Part shown: piece after piece, positions 50,706 through 59,462 of the stretch
Layout of the letters: the number at the start of each line of letters is the position of its first letter
Position numbering within the stretch: position 1 is the stretch's first letter
NCBI GenBank assembly: GCA_028683385.1
Contig: JAQUIJ010000001.1
Location: forward strand, 310,001 to 374,000
Source of the DNA: Prolixibacteraceae bacterium
GTDB taxonomy: Bacteria > Bacteroidota > Bacteroidia > Bacteroidales > Prolixibacteraceae
DNA length: 64,000 nucleotides
Direction of reading: 5' to 3'
Position numbers and translations under genes: made by a program
Notes under the pieces: model-generated
Seen by the model: the letters and a program-made list of their open reading frames with translations, nothing else
Told to the model about the DNA's origin: nothing
Database searches by the model: none

Positions 50706-51866
50706 ATGAAGCATTTATTTTTCACGCTTGTTTTTTTTGTTTTAGTTCTGGTTCAAGCCAAAGGGCAGTCAGTTTTTAACGGACTCGACATGAATATGGG
50801 AAACCTATACCGGATGTCGAATGCTCAAACACGATCCATCAGTCCGGAGAATTTTTCCGGAGAAAAAGGTAAAGGAGGAATGGCACGTTTGGAAGATAAA
50901 GCAGAACGAAACAAAGCGAATGCTTATGACGCGGCACGTGATCTTGGACAGGGATGGAAAGTGAATCCATTCATCATTATTAAACCGGGTGAAACATTCA
51001 CCATGGCAGAAATCAATGGCTCTGGAGCGATTCAGCACATCTGGATGACACCTACCGGAATCTGGAAATTCTCTATTATCCGGATATACTGGGATGATGA
51101 AACAACTCCTTCAGTTGAATGCCCGGTTGGGGATTTTTTTGCCATGGGATGGAACCAATATGCACCGCTTAACTCGCTCGCTGTTTGTGTGAATCCGGGA
51201 AGTGCCTTCAACTGTTACTGGCCGATGCCATTCCGCAAAAAATGCAAAATCACGATGGAGAATATCAACGACAAGGACGAAATGAGACTCTATTACCAGG
51301 TTGATTATACCCTCACCAACGTTCCCGATGACGCGGCTTATTTTCATGCGCAGTACCGCCGCTCCAATCCAACCACCAATTCATTGTTTACCATAATCGA
51401 CGGTATCAAAGGGAAAGGTCAATTTGTTGGAGTTTACCTTGCTTGGGGCGTGAACAATAACGGCTGGTGGGGCGAAGGTGAGATCAAGTTTTACATCGAT
51501 GGTGACACTAAATTTCCAACTATTTGCGGAACCGGAACTGAAGATTATTTCTGCGGTTCCTATAATTTCGATCGTGATGGACAATACAAGGAATTTTGCA
51601 CACCATACTCAGGATTACATCAGGTAATAAGACCAGATGGATCTTACAAATCGCAGCAGCGATTTGGCCTCTATCGTTGGCACATCATGGATCCCATTCG
51701 TTTCGAAAATGATATAAAAATTACTATTCAGGATTTAGGTTGGCGCCAGGGCGGACGTTATCTGCCTCAACAGTCTGATATATCATCCGTTTGTTTTTGG
51801 TATCAGGCCGATCCGCACGCCAAATTTCCGCAGTTACCGTCGTGGCAACAACTGGAAGTGAATTAA
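50706..51866 (+). CDS. DUF2961 protein, glycoside hydrolase family 172
   Basis: 386 residues from ATG at 50706 (MKHLFFTLVFFVLVLVQAKG), a signal peptide. The frame also opens upstream inside the C69 gene, but without a signal. The double jelly-roll DUF2961 fold is seen in SVFNGLDMNMGNLYRMSNAQ, GAIQHIWMTPTG, GVYLAWGVNNNGWWGEGEIK and GTGTEDYFCGSYNF, the last with the conserved acidic pair. Characterised GH172 members act on fructofuranosides and D-arabinofuranosides. It starts 22 bases after the C69 gene and is followed 17 bases on by the second GH30-like gene, so the three are co-transcribed. Confidence 0.88.
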   Translation: MKHLFFTLVFFVLVLVQAKGQSVFNGLDMNMGNLYRMSNAQTRSISPENFSGEKGKGGMARLEDKAERNKANAYDAARDLGQGWKVNPFIIIKPGETFTMAEINGSGAIQHIWMTPTGIWKFSIIRIYWDDETTPSVECPVGDFFAMGWNQYAPLNSLAVCVNPGSAFNCYWPMPFRKKCKITMENINDKDEMRLYYQVDYTLTNVPDDAAYFHAQYRRSNPTTNSLFTIIDGIKGKGQFVGVYLAWGVNNNGWWGEGEIKFYIDGDTKFPTICGTGTEDYFCGSYNFDRDGQYKEFCTPYSGLHQVIRPDGSYKSQQRFGLYRWHIMDPIRFENDIKITIQDLGWRQGGRYLPQQSDISSVCFWYQADPHAKFPQLPSWQQLEVN

Positions 51867-51883
51867 TAAATTTCGAATTAAAA

Positions 51884-53323
51884 ATGAAACGACTCATTAA
51901 AATCCTGTGCTTTTGTTCATTAATCTCGTTTGGTGAAGTATGTTTGGGACAAAACGGACAAGCAGTAACACAAATAAATATTGATCCAGGTCAAACCTAT
52001 CAAACCATTGAAGGCTGGGGAAGTTCGTTGTGCTGGTGGGCTGCCCAGGTTGGTAACTGGGATGAAGCAAAAGTCGATAGCATTGTCGATTTGATCACTT
52101 CTCCGGATAAACTGAACATGAATATTTTCCGCTACAACATTGGCGGAGGCGACGATCCTTCACATCTGGACGGACACATGGTGAAAGGCAAAGGAAAGCG
52201 TGCCGAAATGGAAGGTTTTAAAGCATCGATTGATGCGCCATACAATTGGGAGGCAGATAAAGGCCAACGCATCCTGATGCTGAAAATAAAAGCCAAAAGA
52301 CCGGATGCCGTTTTCGAAGCTTTCTCGAATTCGCCACCATACTGGATGACTTACAGTGGTTGTGCAGGCGGAAATTTTGATCCAATGCAGGATAATCTGA
52401 AACCTGAATTTTACAACGCATTTTGCGATTACCTGCTCGACGTTTGCCAGCATTACAAGCAGCAATACGATATCGATTTCAAAACGCTGGAGCCTTTTAA
52501 CGAATCGACATCGAATTACTGGTACAATTTGGGAAGTCAGGAAGGTTGCCATTTTACGCCTGAAACACAAATGAAAATCATCCGGATTTTAGCTCCCAAA
52601 CTGGCAGCTACCGGACTCAAAACTATGCTTTCAGCTTCCGATGAAACCGATATTGCCTCAACAATAAAAGTTCTGAAAGCCTATCAATCGGCTGGTGATA
52701 TTTTTGAAAAAATTGGTCAAATCAATACCCACACTTATTCGGGTACGAATCCTGAACGAATTGAAGCCAACGCGTTGGTAAAATCAATCGGAAAGCCATT
52801 CTGGCAATCGGAAACCGGCCCAAGTGGAAATAGTAAAACAAGCTTCGAATCGAATCTGGGATTGGCCCAAAAGCTATTCGACGACATGCGCTATATGAAA
52901 CCTCAGGCCTGGCTCGACTGGCAATTGATGGAAGAACGCAATGAAGTTTGGTGTTTGATGCGTTGTAATTTTAATTCTCAGGAATACCAAATCGTAAAGA
53001 ATTTTTACGTGCGAATGCAGATTACCCGCTTCTTCAAACAAGGTTATACGATGATTGAAACCGGAAATGACGAAGCTCTTGCCGCAATGAATCCGGAGAA
53101 GACAGAATTGGTTGTCGCAATCATTAACAAAGCGGATCATATTAAGCCTTTCAGCCTGAATTTAAAATCGTTAAGGATTTCGGGAAAAGGAATGTCAGGA
53201 TACAAAACAAGCTCTTCCGAAAACTGTGCGAATATTCAGACTCCTGAATTTGAAAATCAATCAATTAACTACGATGCCCCCGGACTTTCATTGACTACTT
53301 TTATCATATCACTTGGGAAGTAA
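51884..53323 (+). CDS. GH30-like secreted glycosidase (possible endo-beta-1,6-galactanase type)
   Basis: 479 residues from ATG at 51884, giving a signal peptide (MKRLIKILCFCSLISFGEVC). The frame is open further upstream, but that part overlaps the GH172 gene. The GH30 clan-A barrel is seen in TYQTIEGWGSSLCWWAAQVG, NIFRYNIGGGDDPSHL, FEAFSNSPPYWMTYSGCAGG, FKTLEPFNEST (presumed acid/base Glu207) and KPFWQSETGPSGN (presumed nucleophile Glu310). The GWGSSLCWWA and SPPYWMT... signatures recall GH30 subfamily 5, known for endo-beta-1,6-galactanase. This subfamily call is from memory of motifs. It ends the unit, before a bidirectional terminator. Confidence 0.82.
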   Translation: MKRLIKILCFCSLISFGEVCLGQNGQAVTQINIDPGQTYQTIEGWGSSLCWWAAQVGNWDEAKVDSIVDLITSPDKLNMNIFRYNIGGGDDPSHLDGHMVKGKGKRAEMEGFKASIDAPYNWEADKGQRILMLKIKAKRPDAVFEAFSNSPPYWMTYSGCAGGNFDPMQDNLKPEFYNAFCDYLLDVCQHYKQQYDIDFKTLEPFNESTSNYWYNLGSQEGCHFTPETQMKIIRILAPKLAATGLKTMLSASDETDIASTIKVLKAYQSAGDIFEKIGQINTHTYSGTNPERIEANALVKSIGKPFWQSETGPSGNSKTSFESNLGLAQKLFDDMRYMKPQAWLDWQLMEERNEVWCLMRCNFNSQEYQIVKNFYVRMQITRFFKQGYTMIETGNDEALAAMNPEKTELVVAIINKADHIKPFSLNLKSLRISGKGMSGYKTSSSENCANIQTPEFENQSINYDAPGLSLTTFIISLGK

Positions 53324-53345
53324 ATTAAAGGTTATCGGAAAATAA

Positions 53346-53381
53346 AAAAGACGGGAAGCTTCATTGAACCTCCCGTCTTTT
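53346..53381. terminator. Bidirectional terminator between PUL 2 and pfkA
   Basis: AAAAGACGGGA (53346-53356) and TCCCGTCTTTT (53371-53381) form a perfect 11-bp stem with A-run and T-run on the two sides. It lies between convergent genes and can serve both. Confidence 0.92.
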
Positions 53382-53404
53382 AATTTAAAGCTATTCTGAA
53401 ATTC

Positions 53405-54436
53405 TTATTCGTCGCCAAACGAAACACCCATATTCCTACATTTTGTAACTAACGGATTATCTGGACTAACTAAACGCATTTTACCCCCAACTTCTTCAAG
53501 CGGAACAGTAGTCAGTTCATTTTTGATTAACGCAACCATCGTTCCAAAATTTCCTTCTGCAATACACTGAGCTGCATAGGCTCCATATCGCGTTGCCAAA
53601 ATACGATCCATTGGAGAAGGACTTCCACCGCGCTGTGTGTAACCCAAAACCGTTTCGCGAGCCTCCACATCAACTCGTGACTGAATCGATTCAGACAAAT
53701 ACCTGGCCGCCGACATCGTTTTAGGGTGATCAATTCCTTCCGCAACGACAACAATAGAATAAGGCTTGTGATTGTCGTAGCGTTCCTGAATTTTATTGCA
53801 AACCTTGTCAATCGAATAGTCAATTTCAGGGATAAGAATAATGTCGCCACCACCCGCCATTCCGGCATAAAGTGCAATCCACCCTGCATTGTGGCCCATT
53901 ACTTCGACAATCATCACCCGACCATGTGAGTTGGCTGTACTATGCAATCGGTCAACTGCTTCAGTAGCAATATTCACAGCCGAATCAAATCCAAAAGTCA
54001 GATCAGTTCCCCAAACATCGTTATCAATGGTCTTCGGAATACCAATCACATTTAATCCAATTTTTGAAAGCAAATGAGCCGTTTTCATCGTTCCATTACC
54101 GCCAATACACACCAAACCATCCAATCCAAGATCGTGATAATTTTGTTTGATAAGTGCAGGTTTATCGTTATCCTCTTCAGTCACAATCTTAAACGGTTTT
54201 TCGCGCGATGTACCAATTATTGTACCTCCCAGCGTTAAAATACCCGATAAGTCTTTCTCCTTGAGTTGCACGTATTGCTTATGAATCAAGCCGGTATAGC
54301 CCGACGAAAATCCTATCACCTCCATGCCATATTCAACAATGGCAGTTTTCCCAACACCTCTAATTGCTGCATTTAATCCGGGGCAATCGCCACCTGCAGT
54401 CAAAATACCAATCCTTTTTACTTTCGTCTGATTCAT
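53405..54436 (-). CDS. pfkA: 6-phosphofructokinase
   Basis: 343 residues from ATG at 54436 (MNQTKVKRIGILTAGGDCPG); a TTG five codons earlier is less likely. It phosphorylates fructose-6-phosphate in glycolysis. Motifs: GGDCPGLNAAIRG, GTSREKPF (nucleotide site), IGGNGTMKTA with Asn114-Gly115, IPKTIDNDVWGTD with Lys135 and catalytic Asp138, and MGHNAGWIALYAGMAGGGD. E. coli PfkA has GGDGS and G-x-TIDND at these points. Here Asp is replaced by Asn, and Lys stands before TIDND as in PPi-dependent and mixed enzymes. Gly115 argues for ATP. The phosphoryl donor is therefore unsure. Confidence 0.9.
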   Translation of the reverse strand: MNQTKVKRIGILTAGGDCPGLNAAIRGVGKTAIVEYGMEVIGFSSGYTGLIHKQYVQLKEKDLSGILTLGGTIIGTSREKPFKIVTEEDNDKPALIKQNYHDLGLDGLVCIGGNGTMKTAHLLSKIGLNVIGIPKTIDNDVWGTDLTFGFDSAVNIATEAVDRLHSTANSHGRVMIVEVMGHNAGWIALYAGMAGGGDIILIPEIDYSIDKVCNKIQERYDNHKPYSIVVVAEGIDHPKTMSAARYLSESIQSRVDVEARETVLGYTQRGGSPSPMDRILATRYGAYAAQCIAEGNFGTMVALIKNELTTVPLEEVGGKMRLVSPDNPLVTKCRNMGVSFGDE

Positions 54437-54851
54437 ATGTATAATTTTCAAAATGATTATAATAACTTCTTTAGCAACATGTTCATCCCAAATTAAATCA
54501 CCACAATTTACCTGCTGATTGGAAATAGCAAATGATTACGTTTAATGGGTACGAGTTTTAATTCTTAATGTTATTAAGAACGATGGAAATTAAACTCACC
54601 GAAATTAAAAAAAGAAATTCACTTCTTATTCATCATTTCCAAGGCTTAACGAATTGACAACATATCAGAGGAATCAATACCAGAGAAAATGCCTCTGATC
54701 TTGTTTTTGAATGAACGAGAAGGAATAAATTGGCTTCTTTTTTTTCGTAACAGGTAAAACCCTATTTATATTTCACTCCATTTTTTATTAGCTTTGTCAA
54801 ATTGTAACTGAAAACCACATTAAATTTTTAATAAACAAAAATTAATTACTC
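54437..54851. other. Divergent intergenic region between pfkA and DUF1080 gene
   Basis: 415 bases without a gene. It holds a short hairpin, TTCTTAAT-GTT-ATTAAGAA, in the part around 54562-54580. A further stem-loop (ATCAGAGG at 54664-54671 with CCTCTGAT at 54692-54699) is followed by CTTGTTTTTG. The promoter listed at 54765-54796 comes next. The second stem-loop looks like a plus-strand terminator with no gene before it. Confidence 0.6.
54765..54796 (+). promoter_or_regulatory. Candidate promoter for DUF1080 lipoprotein gene
   Basis: TTTA (54765-54768) and TAGCTTTG (54789-54796) are 20 bases apart. The second element matches TAnnTTTG exactly and the first differs by one base from TTTG. The distance to the ATG at 54852 is about 55 bases. 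Confidence 0.5.
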
Positions 54852-55646
54852 ATGAGAAAAATCTATTCACTTCTTCTGGCAGGCAGCATCGTTTTTGCTG
54901 TATCATGCCAAAGTGGCCAGAAAAAAGCTGGCGAAAAATCGGCTCAGGTAGAAAAAACCGAAGCCGCTCCAGAACTAAATAAATTATCGGCCGAAGAAAC
55001 CAGCAATGGCTGGCAATTATTGTTCGACGGAACAACTTCTACAGGATGGAGGGGATACAACAAGACCGAATTCCCAAAAGGATGGGAAGTTGTTGATGGA
55101 ACACTGCATTGCATTGGCACAGGGACTGGAGAAGCCGGAGCTGAAAATGGTGGTGATATCATCTACGATAAAAAGTTCAAGAATTTCGACCTGAAACTTG
55201 ATTGGAAAATTTCGAAAGGTGGCAACTCTGGAATTTTTTACCTTGCTCAGGAAGTTAAAGATTGGCCGATCTGGAAAACGGCTCCTGAAATGCAGGTGCT
55301 TGACAATGCCAATCATCCTGATGCTCAGTTGGGCACGGATGGAAACCGTCAAGCTGGCTCTTTATACGACCTGATTCCCGCAAAACCTCAAAATTCCAAA
55401 CCATTTGGTGAATGGAACTCCGTTGAAATCATTTGTTTCAAAGGAACAGTGGTTTACAAACAGAATGGCGAAAAGGTATTGGAATTCCATTTATGGACCG
55501 ATGACTGGAAAAAAATGGTTGCTGCAAGTAAATTCCCTGAATACAATAAAGATTGGGCCGATGTTGCCAAGGAAGGTTTTATTGGATTCCAGGATCATGG
55601 CGATGACGTATGGTATCGCAATGTGAAAATTAAAAACATGGATTAA
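54852..55646 (+). CDS. DUF1080 (3-keto-disaccharide hydrolase domain) lipoprotein
   Basis: 264 residues with a lipoprotein signal (MRKIYSLLLAGSIVFAVSC, Cys19). A charged linker is followed by one DUF1080 jelly-roll domain from about residue 50: NGWQLLFDGTTSTGWRGYNK, FKNFDLKLDWKISKGGNSGI, APEMQVLDNANHPDA, EWNSVEIICFKGTVVYKQNG and GFIGFQDHGDDVWYRNVKIK. Some members hydrolyse 3-keto glycosides; others may only bind sugars. Being lipid-anchored, it would act at the envelope. It is a single-gene unit with its own promoter and terminator, not part of PUL 2 but nearby. Confidence 0.88.
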   Translation: MRKIYSLLLAGSIVFAVSCQSGQKKAGEKSAQVEKTEAAPELNKLSAEETSNGWQLLFDGTTSTGWRGYNKTEFPKGWEVVDGTLHCIGTGTGEAGAENGGDIIYDKKFKNFDLKLDWKISKGGNSGIFYLAQEVKDWPIWKTAPEMQVLDNANHPDAQLGTDGNRQAGSLYDLIPAKPQNSKPFGEWNSVEIICFKGTVVYKQNGEKVLEFHLWTDDWKKMVAASKFPEYNKDWADVAKEGFIGFQDHGDDVWYRNVKIKNMD

Positions 55647-55667
55647 TCCTATCGATAAAAGATACAG

Positions 55668-55692
55668 AAAGCCTCCGAAAGGGGGCTTTTTT
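55668..55692 (+). terminator. Rho-independent terminator after DUF1080 gene
   Basis: AAAGCCTCC (55668-55676) pairs with GGGGGCTTT (55681-55689) with one G-T pair around GAAA, followed by T. Confidence 0.9.
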
Positions 55693-55822
55693 GTTTCGTA
55701 TCCGTCGGCTAAAGCCAGACGGAAAAAGATATTCCGCGCATTTACTGAAATCTGCAATAACCAAATTTCCAACTTCGAAAGTCGAAGGCAATTTGGAATT
55801 TGGAACCTGAAATTGGAACTTT

Positions 55823-56821
55823 TTAAGGCCGATATCCCGATTGATTTAAAATCGACTGGTAATCGGTGTTGTTCATCAAATCAGCCAGTTTAAGGTCTTT
55901 GTTCTGTTTCATGTATGAGCGAACGATTTGCCATCCAATCCAAACACCAGTTCGGGCGGGCGACTGGTCAGAAAACACCGCGGTGTAAGGTCCATCGTCA
56001 ATGAAACGTTTGATGCTCATCCGGTCAGTAGTAAAAAGCATTTTGTGTTCAGCAAGGTAAGTCCACATTTTGGCTTCGTTGTTCTGGCAAAATTCCAATT
56101 GCTTTTCAGAAAATCCAATTTTCAAGGTATCATTCAAATCAGGCAGCATCGCATCGATAAAATAGAGTACTTTCCCCTGCTGTATCATCTGGCTTAACAA
56201 ACTATTGTCTTTTTCCGATTTTGGCCACTCAGCATCAGCCCAACCTTGCATCATATCAGGAACCATTTTTTCAGGACGCATGTTTTTCCGCTTGTATGCA
56301 GGCAAACCCAATTGTTCATAAAAAGGGCTGTCACTTCCCATATACTTATCGAGGCTGACGCCGATTAGGTTTTGTGAAATTACGACTGACTGGTTAAATC
56401 CCGAAATACAGGTATAAACCGTTGGAATCTCCTTCTGAGGAAAATAATATTTGTAATGCTTAAATGCAGTTTCCAATTCATTTCGAAACTGAATGGTATC
56501 CACTTTCAGTGCGACACTTGCTTCCAACTTCCGGATAAGCGAGTCCGAAACAAATGAATAAAGCAACTCCGGAAAATTGGGCTGCTCAATACCACCGATA
56601 GAAATCATCCGGTAAGTAAAAATATCAAAGAATTCACCATAGGCACTTTTTAGTGCAGGGATGGCTGACTGCATTTGGTCTTGCCTCAGCTTGAGCAAGG
56701 TAATGTCAAAATGCTTGATTTTTAAGTCAACCGAGACCTTTGACACATCTATTTTTTGTGGATTTCGACTACATGAAGCCAGCAACAATATCGCGCATAA
56801 AGAGAAAACAATACGTTTCAT
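55823..56821 (-). CDS. gldB: GldB-family gliding-motility-associated lipoprotein
   Basis: 332 residues from ATG at 56821 (MKRIVFSLCAILLLASC, lipobox Cys17). An ATG three codons earlier is possible. The body matches GldB: VDLKIKHFDITLLKLRQDQM, YGEFFDIFTYRMISIGGIEQ, QKEIPTVYTCISGFNQSVVI, GVSLDKYMGSDSPFYEQLGL and the C-terminal GVWIGWQIVRSYMKQN. In Flavobacterium GldB is needed for gliding and linked to type IX secretion, but homologs exist in many non-gliding Bacteroidota. There is no gldC or other gld gene nearby. The divergent neighbour is a barrel protein, followed by nadE. Confidence 0.85.
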   Translation of the reverse strand: MKRIVFSLCAILLLASCSRNPQKIDVSKVSVDLKIKHFDITLLKLRQDQMQSAIPALKSAYGEFFDIFTYRMISIGGIEQPNFPELLYSFVSDSLIRKLEASVALKVDTIQFRNELETAFKHYKYYFPQKEIPTVYTCISGFNQSVVISQNLIGVSLDKYMGSDSPFYEQLGLPAYKRKNMRPEKMVPDMMQGWADAEWPKSEKDNSLLSQMIQQGKVLYFIDAMLPDLNDTLKIGFSEKQLEFCQNNEAKMWTYLAEHKMLFTTDRMSIKRFIDDGPYTAVFSDQSPARTGVWIGWQIVRSYMKQNKDLKLADLMNNTDYQSILNQSGYRP

Positions 56822-57007
56822 TTCAATCATTTTAGGGTATTTACGTACAACTTGCTTTTTTATTGTTGTTTTGAATATAAAATTCGAGATTTGTATCCGG
56901 CAAAACTAAGTCAATCTTACGTTATATATTCAGAATCGAAACGCGGTTTTAACAAAAATTTCCGCAGAACAGTATATTTTTACATACAGCAAATTAAATG
57001 ATAAACG

Positions 57008-57673
57008 ATGAAACGATTTATTTTATCATGTTTTTTAATTGCCACAGTCATTACCGGATATAGTCAGTATAATATCAGACTGTCATTTGTTGGAGACCCA
57101 TCAGTGAATTGGATGCGAACAAGTAATTCGAGTACTGAAAATGGGAAATCGATACTTGGATATGATTTCGGGTTAAATGGTGATTTCTATTTTTCGGAAG
57201 ATGAGCGGTATTCATTTTCAACCGGCCTCCAGATAGCGAATACAGGAGGTGAAATTTCGTATCAGTCCAGCACGGCTCCCACTTTCGCCGGAATAACTTT
57301 TTCGTCATTATCGACAAAAGTTAAATATCAAATCCGTTATGTCGAAGTCCCACTAAACATTAAGCTCAGAACGGATCAATTCAACGGGGTAAAATACTGG
57401 GGACTATTGGGATTCTCAACCATGGTGAATATTGCTTCGAAGGGCACCAGCAACGATGGTAAGCTAAACAAAGCAAACATAAACGACGAAGTTAATCTAT
57501 TCAATCTGGCAATGAACATTGGTATAGGTTTCGATTATGAACTTAATGGAAGCAACTCGGTAACCACCGGACTGATTTTCCAAAACGGATTAATGGATGT
57601 AACAACCGATAATGCTTTCTCCGACAAAACCATTATCAACTCGCTGAAACTAAAAATAGGCCTGATTTTTTAA
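57008..57673 (+). CDS. Outer-membrane beta-barrel protein (PorT-like)
   Basis: 221 residues. The signal peptide (MKRFILSCFLIATVITGYSQ) is followed by a small eight-strand-type barrel: NIRLSFVGDPSVNWMRTSNS, LGYDFGLNGDFYFSEDERYS, YVEVPLNIKLRTDQFNGVKY, MNIGIGFDYELNGSNSVTTG and a C-terminal strand INSLKLKIGLIF ending in Phe. Similar small barrels include PorT, needed for type IX secretion, but membership of that exact family is unproven. It is 11 bases ahead of nadE and divergent from gldB. Confidence 0.75.
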   Translation: MKRFILSCFLIATVITGYSQYNIRLSFVGDPSVNWMRTSNSSTENGKSILGYDFGLNGDFYFSEDERYSFSTGLQIANTGGEISYQSSTAPTFAGITFSSLSTKVKYQIRYVEVPLNIKLRTDQFNGVKYWGLLGFSTMVNIASKGTSNDGKLNKANINDEVNLFNLAMNIGIGFDYELNGSNSVTTGLIFQNGLMDVTTDNAFSDKTIINSLKLKIGLIF

Positions 57674-57684
57674 GGAGCACAATT

Positions 57685-59328
57685 ATGAAGATTGCTATTG
57701 CACAGTTAAACTACCACATTGGGAATTTCGAAAAAAACACTTCGAAAATCATAGAAAATATCCGGAAATCAAAAGCCGAAGGTGCCGAGTTGGTTGTATT
57801 CACTGAGCTATCGGTTACGGGTTATTATCCTCACGATTTACTTGAGCGAAAAGAATTTATTGAACAATCGGAGGAAGCTCTGAATCAGATTGCCGCCCAT
57901 TGTATCGGAATCGCCGCCATTGTTGGTGGACCGCGCATCAATCCTGAACCACAGGGTAAAAAGCTTTTTAATTCAGCCTTTTTCATGTACGATGGAGCCA
58001 TTCAGCATGTGGTGAATAAATCGTTGCTTCCCACCTACGATATTTTCGATGAGTACCGCCACTTTGAGCCGAACAAAACCTTTTCGGTTTTCGATTTTGG
58101 TGGAAAAAAAATTGCCATCACCATCTGCGAGGATCTTTGGGACGAGCAGGAAACCCAGAATGAATTCGGAAGAGAAAAACTATATCAGCTTTCTCCACTT
58201 AAAGAATTATCAGCTTTAAAACCTGATCTGGTTATTAACATTTCGGCATCGCCCTTTTCGTTCAACCAGGAAAACTCAAGAAAAAATATCCTGATTAAAA
58301 ATGCAATCAAATACCAGTTGCCCATTGTGTATGCCAATCAGGTTGGCGCTCATACCGAACTGATTTTTGATGGTGGTTCGGTTTACCTCAATAAAAAGGG
58401 CGAAATTCAGGAAGAACTGAACTACTTTGAAGAAGATTTCCGGATTATTGATACTGAAATTTCCGCTCAAAACCTTCAGCCCAAAACCGATTACATCGAA
58501 AAAATATACCATGCTCTTGTGTTGGGAATCCGCGATTATTTCACCAAGATGGGCTTCAAAAAAGCAACTTTGGGTTTATCCGGAGGAATTGACTCGGCTC
58601 TGGTTCTGGTTTTGGCGGTTCGTGCACTGGGAAAAGAAAACGTGCGCGTTTTGCTGATGCCCTCGCGTTATTCGTCGGATCACAGTATTAACGATGCCCT
58701 TCAACTGGCCAAAAATCTGGACATTCAATACGAAATTATTCCGATTCAGCCCATGGTTGACAGCTTTGAGCAAAGCCTTTCGGATGTGTTCGCCAACCTC
58801 CGGAGCGACATTACCGAAGAGAATATTCAGGCCCGGACCCGCGGAATATTGCTGATGGCGATCTCCAACAAGTTTGGAAATATCCTACTAAACACCACCA
58901 ATAAAAGTGAATGCGCCGTGGGCTACGGAACGCTTTATGGCGACATGAATGGGGGCTTGTCTGTTTTGGGCGATGTGTACAAAACCGATGTTTTCAAAAT
59001 GGCGAACTGGATTAACCGAGACTCCGAAATTATTCCAATCAACACCATTCAGAAACCACCATCAGCCGAGCTTCGTCCAGATCAAAAAGACTCCGATTCG
59101 TTGCCTGATTACGATATTCTGGACCAGATTTTATTCGATTACATTGAACTCAATCTTTCGCCTGACGAAATAATAGCCAAAGGATTCGACGAATCGACGG
59201 TTTTGAGAACAGTAAAAATGGTGAATACAAATGAATACAAACGCTTTCAGGCACCTCCAATTCTGAGGATCAGTTCCAAAGCTTTTGGGTTCGGACGGCG
59301 AATGCCATTAGTTGCAAAGTATTCCTGA
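57685..59328 (+). CDS. nadE: Glutamine-dependent NAD+ synthetase
   Basis: 547 residues with two domains. The N-terminal nitrilase-type glutaminase covers about 1-260, with the triad region FTELSVTGYYPHDLLERKEF (Glu), NKSLLPTYDIFDEYRHFEP (Lys) and IAITICEDLWDE (Cys). The NAD synthetase domain covers about 275-547, with the PP-loop LGLSGGIDSALVLVLAV, TTNKSECAVGYGTLYGDMNG and PSAELRPDQKDSDSLPDYDI. It converts deamido-NAD, ATP and glutamine to NAD in the last step of NAD synthesis. It is co-transcribed with the barrel gene before it (11-base gap). Confidence 0.96.
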   Translation: MKIAIAQLNYHIGNFEKNTSKIIENIRKSKAEGAELVVFTELSVTGYYPHDLLERKEFIEQSEEALNQIAAHCIGIAAIVGGPRINPEPQGKKLFNSAFFMYDGAIQHVVNKSLLPTYDIFDEYRHFEPNKTFSVFDFGGKKIAITICEDLWDEQETQNEFGREKLYQLSPLKELSALKPDLVINISASPFSFNQENSRKNILIKNAIKYQLPIVYANQVGAHTELIFDGGSVYLNKKGEIQEELNYFEEDFRIIDTEISAQNLQPKTDYIEKIYHALVLGIRDYFTKMGFKKATLGLSGGIDSALVLVLAVRALGKENVRVLLMPSRYSSDHSINDALQLAKNLDIQYEIIPIQPMVDSFEQSLSDVFANLRSDITEENIQARTRGILLMAISNKFGNILLNTTNKSECAVGYGTLYGDMNGGLSVLGDVYKTDVFKMANWINRDSEIIPINTIQKPPSAELRPDQKDSDSLPDYDILDQILFDYIELNLSPDEIIAKGFDESTVLRTVKMVNTNEYKRFQAPPILRISSKAFGFGRRMPLVAKYS

Positions 59329-59462
59329 CATTTGTCCATTTTTCGGTAGAAAAAATAAGACTAACATTGCTTTGACCGGAGAAGGAAAATAAATGGTCGA
59401 AATTTTCTTGTTTGACAAATTTATTTAACTTTGATGCTGCAAAACATGTAAATTTTATTTCT

